A DNA stretch of 64,000 nucleotides from Terebella lapidaria (lineage: Eukaryota > Annelida > Polychaeta > Terebellida > Terebellidae). The position numbers and the translations under genes are program-made. Positions within the stretch are counted from its first letter, which is position 1. Each line of letters begins with the position of its first letter. Positions 1 through 9,348 of this stretch are shown one piece after another. Where the stretch lies: contig OX424563.1 in the NCBI GenBank assembly GCA_949152475.1, positions 26,571,001 to 26,635,000 of the forward strand, read 5' to 3'. The notes under the pieces are model-generated. The model searched no databases, was not told the origin of the DNA, and saw only the letters and a list, made by a program, of their open reading frames with translations.

Positions 1-95
1 TATAAAAAACGTGCCAACTCTCCTACTAACAATACTAAACCCTCTCGCTCTGTACCTCCATCCTCAAATAACACCCTCCCTAAACCCTTCCCTCT

Positions 96-875
96 GTGTC
101 CACTTCTAACCGCTTCCAACTCCTTGACACTCTCTCTAATCCTCCTTGCCTCTCATCATCTGATGATTGGCCACCTCTCTCTCGCTCTTCTCCTGATAAC
201 CCCCTTAGTGCCACGCTCAAACAGCGTCTGCGCTCTCCTTCTTCTCCTGAACTCTCACCCACCTCTCTACCTAAAGGCAAACGCTCTCGCTTTGCCTCTC
301 CTAAAAACTCTCCTAACACCACTTTCCATGTCTCTCCTTCTACTATCAGAGGGCCCAAAACTCTTTGGGCACTTCCTAAACTAACCTCCTCCACTGTCGT
401 CCTCGGCTCTTCTAACCTCTCTCGCATCACCAAATCCCCCGTCAGTGATATCCAAGTTGTGTCTTATCCTGGAGCTTTGTTCAACCATCTCAGAATGATG
501 TTCACGGCCTGTAAAAAATCATTTGATGCCCCCAAAAACTTAATCTTAAGTGTTGGCCTGAACAATCGAAGCTCCAAACCAAGTGTTACTTCAATTCCAG
601 AGCTGAGGAATATGATCAGCAGTGCTTTCCGAATCTTCCCCCACTCCAAAATTCTTATTCCAAAAATTAACTACTCAGACAATCTTCCGTCTGTAGAGAA
701 ACGCAAATTGGATATGATTAACAGGGCTTTGGATGACATGAGTTCACGTTTCAGCAATCTCACAGTTGTTAAACAGTTGGATCCAATCAAGTTCTATACA
801 CAGCCAGATAACATTCATTGGACTGAACAAACGGCCAATGAAATGGTGAAATTCTGGCTCAGTCATTTAAACTAA
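96..875 (+). CDS. SGNH/GDSL-like hydrolase ORF of PLE-1
   Basis: About 259 residues are open. The first ~100 are Ser/Pro/Arg-rich and low in complexity. Then comes an SGNH-type fold: block I around VVLGSSNLSRI (the GxSN serine position), a block III-like stretch ILSVGLNNR (usual GxND), and block V near the C-terminus, DNIHWT, which supplies the Asp-x-x-His pair. SGNH domains are known from ORF1 proteins of CR1-type LINEs, where esterase activity and RNA or membrane association have been proposed; I infer a similar accessory role here. There is no convincing ATG at the 5' edge, and coding appears to continue upstream of the window in another frame, so the listed start is only the edge of the open frame. 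The RT frame opens over its last codons, so the two ORFs overlap. Confidence 0.75.
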   Translation: MSTSNRFQLLDTLSNPPCLSSSDDWPPLSRSSPDNPLSATLKQRLRSPSSPELSPTSLPKGKRSRFASPKNSPNTTFHVSPSTIRGPKTLWALPKLTSSTVVLGSSNLSRITKSPVSDIQVVSYPGALFNHLRMMFTACKKSFDAPKNLILSVGLNNRSSKPSVTSIPELRNMISSAFRIFPHSKILIPKINYSDNLPSVEKRKLDMINRALDDMSSRFSNLTVVKQLDPIKFYTQPDNIHWTEQTANEMVKFWLSHLN

Positions 876-2422
876 ATCATTCTGAGGGTCCACCGAACTC
901 CAGTACGACTAATAATGTTGTAAACCTTTCCAAATTTACACTTTCGGACACACAAATCGCTCTTCTAAATCGTGGTTTGACATTTGTTCCCACACCCAAA
1001 ATAACATTGGATCCAATTGAACAAGCTGTGCGAGATTTTGGTAGAAAACTCAAACTTCAAAATTATTTTTCTCACCGTCCAAATTCATTTACAAATAGAT
1101 CAAAATTCACTCCAAAATCTACCTGGACTCCACCCAGTTCCATGATTGACAAGCCTGTTTTGGATTGCATTTCGGCAATATCTAAAGAAATTGAAAATTT
1201 GAAAATTCAACCAGAAACCAAAAACCTAACAAAAATTGAATATAAAACTATAAAGGATTTACAAAATAACGTAGACTTGGTAATCAAAAAAGCAGATAAA
1301 GGTAGTGCAGTCGTAATTTTGGATAAGCAAAATTCTATTAATGAAGGTTTTCGTCAATTATACAATCCAGCTCATTACAGAGAAATTGACACTCCTCTTT
1401 ACCTAGAAAATTCAGAAAAAATTACAAAAATTTTAAAAGGATTACGCAATTCTGGATGCCTTTCTGAAAAAGAATTCCAATTTCTTTTACCACCAGAACA
1501 CTCTCGTCAAAGAAGATTTTATATGCTACCTAAAATTCATAAACCCAAAGACTCCTGGCCAATTCCAAATGTAATGCCACCAGGGCGCCCAATTGTTTCT
1601 GACTGCAGCAGTGAATCTGAAAAAGTAGCTATGTATATTGATTCATATATAAAAGATCAAGCAAATAAGCATCCATCATATATAAAAAACACGTATGACT
1701 TTTTAGATAAAGTGAGAGGGCTTGAACTAGATCCAAATTCTTTACTAATCACTTTAGATGTTGAAAGTATGTATACTAATATAAATCATGAAGAAGGTAT
1801 CCAAGCAATTAAAAATGCATTCCCGACTCTGAAAAACAATGAACTATTCAAAGGTATAATAGAATTATTGGAAATTTCACTTAAATGTATTGACTTTGAA
1901 TTTGACGGTAAGACATTCCTACAAGTTTCAGGCACAGCCATGGGTCAGAAATATGCACCTCATTATGCAGATATTTATATGGCTGAATTTGAAAAGCAAG
2001 CATTACAAAAGTGTCCATTCAAACCAGATTGCTATTATAGGTATTTAGATGACATTTTCCTCATTTGGCCACACGGCACTTCCAAATTTAATCAGTTTCT
2101 CGAAATATTCAATTCACATAGGGCATCAATCAAGTTCAAAGCTGAATTTAGCACTGATTCAGTTAATTTTCTGGATACTACTTTGTTCAGGAGCAAAGAA
2201 AACACATTAGAAGCAAAAGTTTTCTTCAAACCAACGGATACTCATCAGTTGCTGCATAAGCTCTCTTTTCATCCAAAGCACACTTATAAAGGACTAATCA
2301 AGTCCCAAGTTTTTCGATTTTTCCAAATTTGCTCCTATCCAGATGATGTTGAATTAGCTTGCCAAACATTATTCAAGGCACTTTCGAAACGTAACTATTC
2401 AAAACGTTGGCTCGCAAAATAA
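872..2422 (+). CDS. PLE-1 reverse transcriptase ORF
   Basis: A Penelope-family reverse transcriptase. The start is set by the open frame: the conserved PLE N-terminal block (LLNRGLTFVPTP) is at about 962-994, upstream of any Met, so coding must begin before 977. Motifs in order: KADKGSAVVILDK (fingers), FYMLPKIHKP with GRPIVSDCSSE, LLITLDVESMYTNI (motif A, first catalytic Asp), GTAMGQKYAPHYADIYM (motif B), YYRYLDDIFLIW (motif C, catalytic Asp pair) and VNFLDTTLF (motif D/E). All catalytic positions are present. The frame ends at KRWLAK, just where the endonuclease linker begins in the next frame; in most PLEs the two are one polypeptide. Confidence 0.9.
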   Translation, partial: LNHSEGPPNSSTTNNVVNLSKFTLSDTQIALLNRGLTFVPTPKITLDPIEQAVRDFGRKLKLQNYFSHRPNSFTNRSKFTPKSTWTPPSSMIDKPVLDCISAISKEIENLKIQPETKNLTKIEYKTIKDLQNNVDLVIKKADKGSAVVILDKQNSINEGFRQLYNPAHYREIDTPLYLENSEKITKILKGLRNSGCLSEKEFQFLLPPEHSRQRRFYMLPKIHKPKDSWPIPNVMPPGRPIVSDCSSESEKVAMYIDSYIKDQANKHPSYIKNTYDFLDKVRGLELDPNSLLITLDVESMYTNINHEEGIQAIKNAFPTLKNNELFKGIIELLEISLKCIDFEFDGKTFLQVSGTAMGQKYAPHYADIYMAEFEKQALQKCPFKPDCYYRYLDDIFLIWPHGTSKFNQFLEIFNSHRASIKFKAEFSTDSVNFLDTTLFRSKENTLEAKVFFKPTDTHQLLHKLSFHPKHTYKGLIKSQVFRFFQICSYPDDVELACQTLFKALSKRNYSKRWLAK

Positions 2423-3153
2423 AGAATGAAACATTGAGAATTCTAAACAGTGAGGAAAGGCTAGGTGCTGATTTTCAATTGCCCACTTCCAGCTCATCTG
2501 GCTCAAAACCTTGTAATTCTAGACTATGTCAAACATGTCATTTAGTTCCAAATTGTCAAAATTTCTCAGGATCAGTTTTTGAACAAACCTACTCAATCAA
2601 CTCAGCTTTGGATTGCAACTCAGAAAATATAATTTATCTATACACTTGTAAGCTTTGCGAAAAACAATATGTAGGTGAAACCGGTAAATCACTCAAATTC
2701 AGAAACAATCGTCACCGTGGTGCAATAACTAGCTGCAATGAGGAAAATGCATTATACAGTCATCTATCTAAATTTCACAGCAAAACTGAATTTTCCATCG
2801 ATTGTTTTTCTCTTTTACCAATTGAACAGGTTTCCGATCTTGGTGATGAACTTTTAAACAAACAATGGCGACTTGAAAGGGAATATTGTTGGATTGATAC
2901 TTTAGGCACTTTCGAACCTCATGGCCTCAACATTCAAAAATTTACAAAGTATGACCCTTTGAACAAAAGTAAAAATAAATTCGACCTGCTGTATATAGTA
3001 CCCTTCTCAAAAACAGGTGCTCTTTCGGCCCAAATTGTTAAAAAGCATATGAAACAACTCAACAAAAATACTGATGGTGATATTAAAATAGCAACAGCTT
3101 ACAAGAAGCATCAAAACCTTAAAGAACTTTTAGTCAGAAGCAGACTTAAATAA
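2407..3153 (+). CDS. PLE-1 GIY-YIG endonuclease domain
   Basis: About 248 residues overlapping the end of the RT frame. It starts with the PLE linker (RKIKNETLRILNSEERL), then a Cys-rich stretch (CNSRLCQTCHLV) that looks like the family's zinc-binding knuckle. The GIY-YIG core follows: YLYTCKLCEKQYVGETG, with the downstream Arg and His of FRNNRHRGA. The C-terminal REYCWIDTLGTFEPHGLN block is typical of PLEs. The domain nicks target DNA for primed reverse transcription. It probably belongs to the same polyprotein as the RT; the change of frame is either one break or a shift used by the family. Confidence 0.88.
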   Translation: MARKIKNETLRILNSEERLGADFQLPTSSSSGSKPCNSRLCQTCHLVPNCQNFSGSVFEQTYSINSALDCNSENIIYLYTCKLCEKQYVGETGKSLKFRNNRHRGAITSCNEENALYSHLSKFHSKTEFSIDCFSLLPIEQVSDLGDELLNKQWRLEREYCWIDTLGTFEPHGLNIQKFTKYDPLNKSKNKFDLLYIVPFSKTGALSAQIVKKHMKQLNKNTDGDIKIATAYKKHQNLKELLVRSRLK

Positions 3154-3165
3154 TCCAACAAAATT

Positions 3166-4128
3166 TGTTCAATGTCGCTCATTGAATTTTTATTGCTGTT
3201 TTATGTTATGTGTTACTCTTACAATTATCTTGTGCCAGTGCATTTTTTATTCTCTCCAAAACATACATTAATTCATTCATCATTTATCTTGGGACACCCT
3301 GTAAATGCCAACATACACATCCCTTGTTAAACGTGACTTTCAGCTTCACCGTTTCATTCATGTGGGATCAAGTTCAAGGTCTCTAAAAGAACCGCCATAC
3401 ATGACTTCTTCTGTGAACGTAACAATTTATTATCAACAATACAACTAAATTATGATGATGCCAAAAACAAATATAAGACACAAATACACATTTGCGTCGC
3501 CAGGAACAGACACTGTGTGAAATGTAGCTGTTTCTACTGTACACCTGATGGAAGAGTGCATATTTAACTGCACAACAACCCATTTAAATTAATTTGGAAA
3601 TCCGAAACAACCCCCATGGCATAGATGTATGACAAGTACATGAGTAACTAATCACAAGACAAAAGGCTACTTTCAAAATGATAGTGGCATAAAGTTATTC
3701 ATTGTTCCATACCTTTCTGATCGAACGAAGAAAACATAACAGTTATATATCTGCATTTGTATGCCCAAACAGACGCACCTTTCTGATTGATTTCGTTGCG
3801 AGTTTCTGGTGGAGATATTTCGAGTTTGTAATATTACCGCCATCCCTTCATGCAATGCGATTCCAGCTTACTCGTATACATGGTATATGTTCGAGCCAAT
3901 CGAGCGTGAAATAGGTTATGTCAGAGGTAACTCTGAATGGCGCACAAAACGAAAAAAGGCAGCTGCTACCACTGTTTTATGCTTGATTTATCCATCTGAT
4001 CAAGCATAGTTTGTTTTGTAACCTATTTTTCTAAGACCACAGGCTTATATGTAATTAATTTGGAAAAAAAATAGTTTTACTGCCAATATTACTTTAAATT
4101 AAAGACGTCCACTCCCTTTCAATCCAAA
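3166..4128 (+). other. Intergenic, no gene seen
   Basis: AT-rich 3' tail of PLE-1 to about 3300, then sequence in which I recognise no exon, RNA gene or repeat. The short open frames on both strands have no domain match or exon-like boundaries. Confidence 0.5.
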
Positions 4129-4841
4129 CAGAAGGGCTAAAATTTGTTTGATGATTTTCAGACTTTCAAAGAATTCTCAATATGACATTGTACAATCGAA
4201 AACAGAAAATTGGGATCAAATATTCTCTTTAATGTGGAATTATGGGTAATTTGACCCCCAAAATACACCCCCAAAATACAATACCAGCAAAATGGGTTAT
4301 TTTTTAGCCATTTTCCCTAAAATCAATATTCAATCGAAGCTTGTGAATAGTTTTTACTGAAAATTTGTTTATTTATCAACTAACTGCTTGTATGTTTCTG
4401 ATGCAAAGAAATTAGAGAGTCACTATGCCAATTTTTCCTCTCAAAGCATTCATATGAAGCAAAAATAGGAAATTCCACCTTAATTAGCTGAAAATTTGTA
4501 TAAATTCACCGACATCCACATATATGACAACCTGTAACAAAGAAAAACTAGCATGGTGACCTCCATATTTTTTGTTTGTTTCAAACACATACACAGCAGT
4601 TCGTTGATAAAATAAACAAAATGGAAGAGAAAAAAAATGGAAGATTTTATTATGTATTGATTTTAGTGAAACTGGCCAAAAATGGCCCCTTTTGATTGTA
4701 TTTTTGGAGTAAAATTACCCATAATTCCACGCTAAAGAGAATATGTGATCCCAACTTTCTGTTTTCGAATGCACAATGTCATATAATGATTCTTTAAAAG
4801 TCTGAAAATCATCCAATGAATTTCCAATTTCAACTCCTCTG
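4129..4841. mobile_element. Fold-back DNA element with ~200-bp inverted repeats
   Basis: The first ~200 bases (from CAGAAGGGCTAAAATTT) return in reverse complement at the right end (finishing ...CAACTCCTCTG). Shared words include GATGATTTTCAGACTTT, GACATTGT, CGAAAACAGAAA, ATATTCTCTTTA and GGAATTATGGGTAATTT. The middle is AT-rich and non-coding. This is a non-autonomous long-TIR or fold-back element. The flanks share TCCAAA, but not at matching distances, so no target duplication is claimed. Confidence 0.8.
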
Positions 4842-7559
4842 ACTAGATCCAAAGGTAGCGAACCTTTGTATTAAGGAATCTTAATAAAAATCCAAAGGCT
4901 ACCTATAATACAAATCTAAGCTCTATATACAATCGTGTCGTATGCCGAGTCCAAATCACACGTATCAGATCACATGGGACCTTTGGATTATCACTCAAGA
5001 TCATCTGAGGTCAATACTTCAAGATCACCAAAAGATCCGACTTCTATCGAAGCCTACTCATGGCAATTTATTCCACACTTATTTCACCAACCGTTCTTTT
5101 TATATACATAACAATCCATCCTATATTTCATGATTAACCACTGTTCCAAAATTACGTTATTCATATTACACATTAAACTTCTGTTTCTTGTTAACTCAAA
5201 CAGTTTGTGGGTAAATATTCAAATATTTGCTATTTGCTACATTGTGTAGCCTGTCCTAAGTGGTTATATCATATGTAGTGTGAGGATCTTGAATTCCCCA
5301 GGTGTATAGGGCCAGTAAAAAAGTCACACAAACTCTCTTATCCCAAAATCTGCTGCTCGAGATAGTAGGATTTCAATTAAAGTGGCATATATTCCAGATA
5401 TATCAGTAGATAATGTGAAACGCCTAACAAACTGGGAAAGATCCATTTACTATGAAACATACACAACTGCACTTAATATATACCATGTTGCTGTGATCGG
5501 TAAATGTGGTTGTGGCCATTGCTAGCCACCGCGTCACCCGAAAACCGAGCGGCCACGATGGAAAATCAATCCTATGTTGGCATTGCAACCACTGTGGGGT
5601 GACAATGGTATAATTTGCTTTCGTGGGCTGGTCATGCCAAACAATAGAGAATGTATTCAATAGCGGCCGCATGCGATGATACGCTACCAAGGCATTTTCA
5701 GGAATGATACTGTAAGTTGACATTTGTATGGCGCTGGCTGGTTTGAAGTGTGGAAAAGAGGAATGCGACCTGGATACCTCAACATTTGAAGCTTTGTTCC
5801 GTCAGTGCCAGGATTATGGAACAAGTTGCACAATATACACTGTGCAGTTTGTTACTCTCGGCTCTACGTTTGTTCCCGGCAGGTATGGAAGTTGTTTCCA
5901 TTGCTTTTTGAATGGCCAATATGAGTTTATGACATGTATATAAATATGTCAAGACTAACGTGTTATGCAAATATTCAAGCTTGAACTGGTTCGAATCCTG
6001 TTAGTCGACGGTTCATAGTATACTTATAAATGTACACATATAGGGTTGTTAAAAAGACGTTTACCTACTATTGTGAAATATGATTGTGATGATATCCTCG
6101 ATATGGAAAAATAATATCTTTTAATGTGGAAAACAATATATTTTTTATATCCATCTATGACAATAATATTTGTCATGCCTGTATCAATAACGACCGCACA
6201 TTTCAAGCTATATGCTGATCAAGACACATTATTCACTAGTCTATGAAAAAAATAACCCTGTATATAATTGTTTTCTGATAGATATAGCCTTACATTATAT
6301 ATACGCACATGACACATCTTTGCACATTTACAAGATATGATACATCTTTACTGACTTGTTTTCGTTTTTGCCTTTTTCAAAACTTGTCTAATGTAATGTT
6401 TCAGTTTTTGATTCTTGAAAATGAAATGTGCAAACATTCATATTCCAATATCAGAAGAGAAGCTATTTTCATATTGAGACAAATTTCATATTCTTACTAC
6501 ATGTACATTTGGAATTTATGTCCTTTACACTTTCATTCTCGAAGTCCCAATATAGAAAATGCTAGTAAAAACTCAAACAACTAGAGAAATTACCTTGCTA
6601 CAACAAGGACAAAACTCAAACGAACAACACGAGCAGTAAATAGCTACAAAGTTTTCATATTTGGTGTGACCTACACGGCTATGATGTATTTGTACTTTTG
6701 TGAAATTTGGGTGGCAAATTTTCAGATTTCTGTGTTCGTAAGTTAGTTCGCTTTCACAACTGAAGAGACTTATATAAATAAAAACACAATGATTTTCCTA
6801 AAACAGTTATCAATTATTGATACAAACGAATTTTACATGCAGTCTGCAATTAATATTCACATTTAGGTGTACAGTAAATCATATTATTCATTTGAATACT
6901 ATATAGAACAAAAGATGAGATTCCAGGAATATGAATGGATTCAAATGCATACACACTATAGAATTCAAAAATATTAGCGCATTCTACGTATTTATGGTCC
7001 ATGACCATATTGACATAATTTATAGCAATCAATCCATTGCACAAATCGCACCCATTTATATTATTTGCGATCTTTCGATATCAGCTGAATAACATTAACG
7101 TTGCACACAGGTATTGGTCTTTCATGTTTCGGCAGTTTCCTGTATGCACGCATATTTTTAAATAGAGGTCCATTAACAAAGGAAACCTGTGTATCGATAC
7201 TATTGTATGCATAGCTGCCCATGGACTCATGACACGGCAAAACAATTAGAGTGACTCGCGATAAATAGTGACACAATTTTGGGCAAATAGAAACCAACAT
7301 CATACATGATGGGTATTATCCACACGAGAATAACCAACCTTGAACGGTTAGACACTAAACAAACTGTAACATATACAATGTATATCTATGATCACATTGT
7401 CTGCTTAAATGTATCTATTGCTATAAACGTAAATGGACTGGGTTATTGTGATATGCGAATTGCCAATTCCGCATTTTCTCATGCGGTATATCATTCAATA
7501 AAGTCTGATATTTTCACGATGATGATTGGTATCGTGTTATAATTTGCATAAATCACCTG
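4842..7559 (+). other. Intergenic DNA with one unproven exon candidate
   Basis: Mostly AT-rich sequence without recognised genes. The only exon-like stretch is 5728-5883, an open frame with several Cys ending CCCGGCAG before GTATGG, which could be a splice donor. I found no matching acceptor, no homologous copy in the window and no domain, so it is not called as a gene. The first exon of receptor A should lie in or upstream of this stretch, but I could not find it. Confidence 0.4.
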
Positions 7560-7975
7560 GGACAATGTGTATCAATTTATAATACCAATTTTCAGACTTA
7601 TATCACAAAAGTTGAAAATGTTGGTAGTCTACCCAATGTTAAATTTAGCCAAATCATTTTTGGGCATGTACACGGTTTTGCGCATTAGTTCGCATTGCTT
7701 AGTTGGATCTTTCGAAATCAACATGGTTGTGTAGTATACACCCCTAATGTGTCTTCTGTTCCAAAATTATAACAATACTTCGAAGCCTGTCTCCCCGAAA
7801 TTTAACAATGGGGGTAGATTGGCAAATTATTCTTTCATTTTCGAGATGGAAGTCTGAAAATTCGCAACAATTCGTTGCTGTTTGAATCTTAGGTGAATAA
7901 TGATACGATATCATTGAGCATAGAAAATTATCAACAAACAAAGGAGTAAACGAGTCAGAAAAATCAGAGTATATG
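7560..7975. mobile_element. Diverged copy of the 30613-31178 fold-back element
   Basis: The stretch matches the inner part of the element at 30613-31178: AATGTTAAATTTAGCC, a TGTGTAG-ATACACCCC segment, then CGAA...AAATTTAACA...GGTAGATTG, ending in GAGTAAACGAGT.AGAAAAATC. The left arm is decayed more than the right, but TTTTCAGAC near 7592 pairs with GTCTGAAAA near 7853. It is non-coding and clearly older than the 30.6-kb copy. Confidence 0.65.
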
Positions 7976-9173
7976 TACTTGTCATACTGGAGTGAACCTT
8001 TCCCATTCGGTGTTGTAATTTTTTTTACATAGACTGGTGATCATCTGACACTTATATACTATGTAATCCGATCAAGTATTGCAGCAGCAACACCTACACA
8101 TCAAGCCCTGTGTGTGTTACATTTGGTGGCGCCAGCGTTTTGAATTGAAAAATGTTTAAAGAATAGTTACACTTTAGGTTTGTTATTAGCATCATCAAAA
8201 TTTGGGTGGTATTGATGGTAATAGGCAGATACTTGGATTTTAACAGGTATGTGGCGAATGTTTTACTCAGTAACCTTGGTAACCGTTTGATAAAAGCCAA
8301 AACCATACTAATTGATAATTGGGCCTAGCTGTACTCTATGGTAAATTGCCAAGCATTAAGCATTAATTTCATCATAAATCTTGATGAATAAGGGCACAAA
8401 ATGTCAACGCAGAATGTACGATGGAAACGTAGGGGATGATGTTTCAAGTAATACCTTTCTCACGAGCAATATGACAATGCAATAATGTTCTTTTAATGCA
8501 CATCGGTTTTCTATGCGAAACTGATCATAGCATGTCTGCAAAACTACTGAACAGCGCAAATATGTCTGCATTTGTCAATGATGATGTGATTTTATCAGCG
8601 CGAAATAGTACCCATTGAAAAAGAGCTTAACCTAAAAGGAGAAAAATGCACCAGTCAATTGTTTGAAACTGGTATATGTATGGTAGTTTTTCCTGTGATG
8701 ACGTAAACTGAAATATCCAATTGGACTATTCCCTATTATAGATCATTGTTTATGTTAGCGCAGATGTAAACAATTCGGTCACATCGTGCATTTTTCGATA
8801 TGTTCAAACTTGTCTGCAGGTTCCTCTTAGCGTATTTTGGATGTTGCAGCAGTTTATATCTTCGACTACATGTATATGAAGCAGGAAGTTATTCATTAAA
8901 CCGTAAAATATTGAAGACAAATCAAATATTTGACACTAGAAAATGTAATCCAGATGTGGAAATGCGATATTGAGAATATCAATGAAATTCAAAATTTTCG
9001 TTAAACGGTTTTATAGGAGATAGCGGTTTTCTAGAAGTTAAAGGGTTTTGTAGAGCAGCTGCTGTACACTAAATACATCACATGTACAATGTGAACAGTT
9101 ATAGTTTACTATTGACTTCATTTTATACCATGCTGATCTCTTCGATACATACAATTCCACTAACCGTACACAG
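7976..9173 (+). other. 5' flank or intron of receptor A
   Basis: AT-rich sequence directly upstream of the first recognised receptor A exon. It is probably intron, because the 9174 exon begins in phase and behind an AG acceptor. No ATG followed by a hydrophobic run and a phase-1 donor was found here, nor any match to the duplicated signal exons at 21926 and 23881. Confidence 0.45.
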
Positions 9174-9348
9174 AGTCGGCCCTGGTCAGGGTAGCGTGTG
9201 ACGCCAGCAACTCCGTGTGCTACTACCATAGGGATGAATCTACTCGGCTCAGCTACAATAACGCCAAACCGTACTGCACAGAAAATGGCGGTACCCTGCC
9301 AATGTTCGACACGTCTGAAATGGAGACTTGGTTCCAAACCAATGTCGG
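9174..9348 (+). CDS. Receptor A exon: N-terminal half of CTLD
   Basis: Acceptor TACACAG; donor GG|GTACGA, in exact alignment with receptor B. It enters with two bases completing a codon and leaves in phase 2. It encodes SALVRVACDASNSVCYY, then LSYNNAKPYC and the GGTLPMFDTSEMETW block. These are the paired N-terminal cysteines of a long-form CTLD and the conserved Leu-rich strand. The open frame that runs on to 9460 is intronic read-through. Confidence 0.85.

Larger units (their letters stand above)
1..3165 (+). mobile_element. Penelope-like retroelement PLE-1 (5' end outside window)
   Basis: A Penelope-like element with three coding parts in order: an SGNH/GDSL-like ORF, a PLE reverse transcriptase and a GIY-YIG endonuclease. 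The RT shows the PLE order of motifs and the endonuclease ends in the family's typical WIDTLGT...PHGLN block, so the family call is firm. The element starts upstream of base 1, because the Ser/Pro-rich N-terminal coding is already open there. The coding parts sit in different overlapping frames, so it is either slightly broken (about one or two breaks) or uses coupled or shifted translation. The 3' end is not sharply defined: AT-rich sequence follows the last stop to about 3300, and I found no terminal repeat in the window. Confidence 0.9.

Noticed and set aside
5935-6015. tRNA B-box-like GGTTCGAATCC near 5987
   Set aside because: No A box at a suitable distance and no cloverleaf could be drawn.
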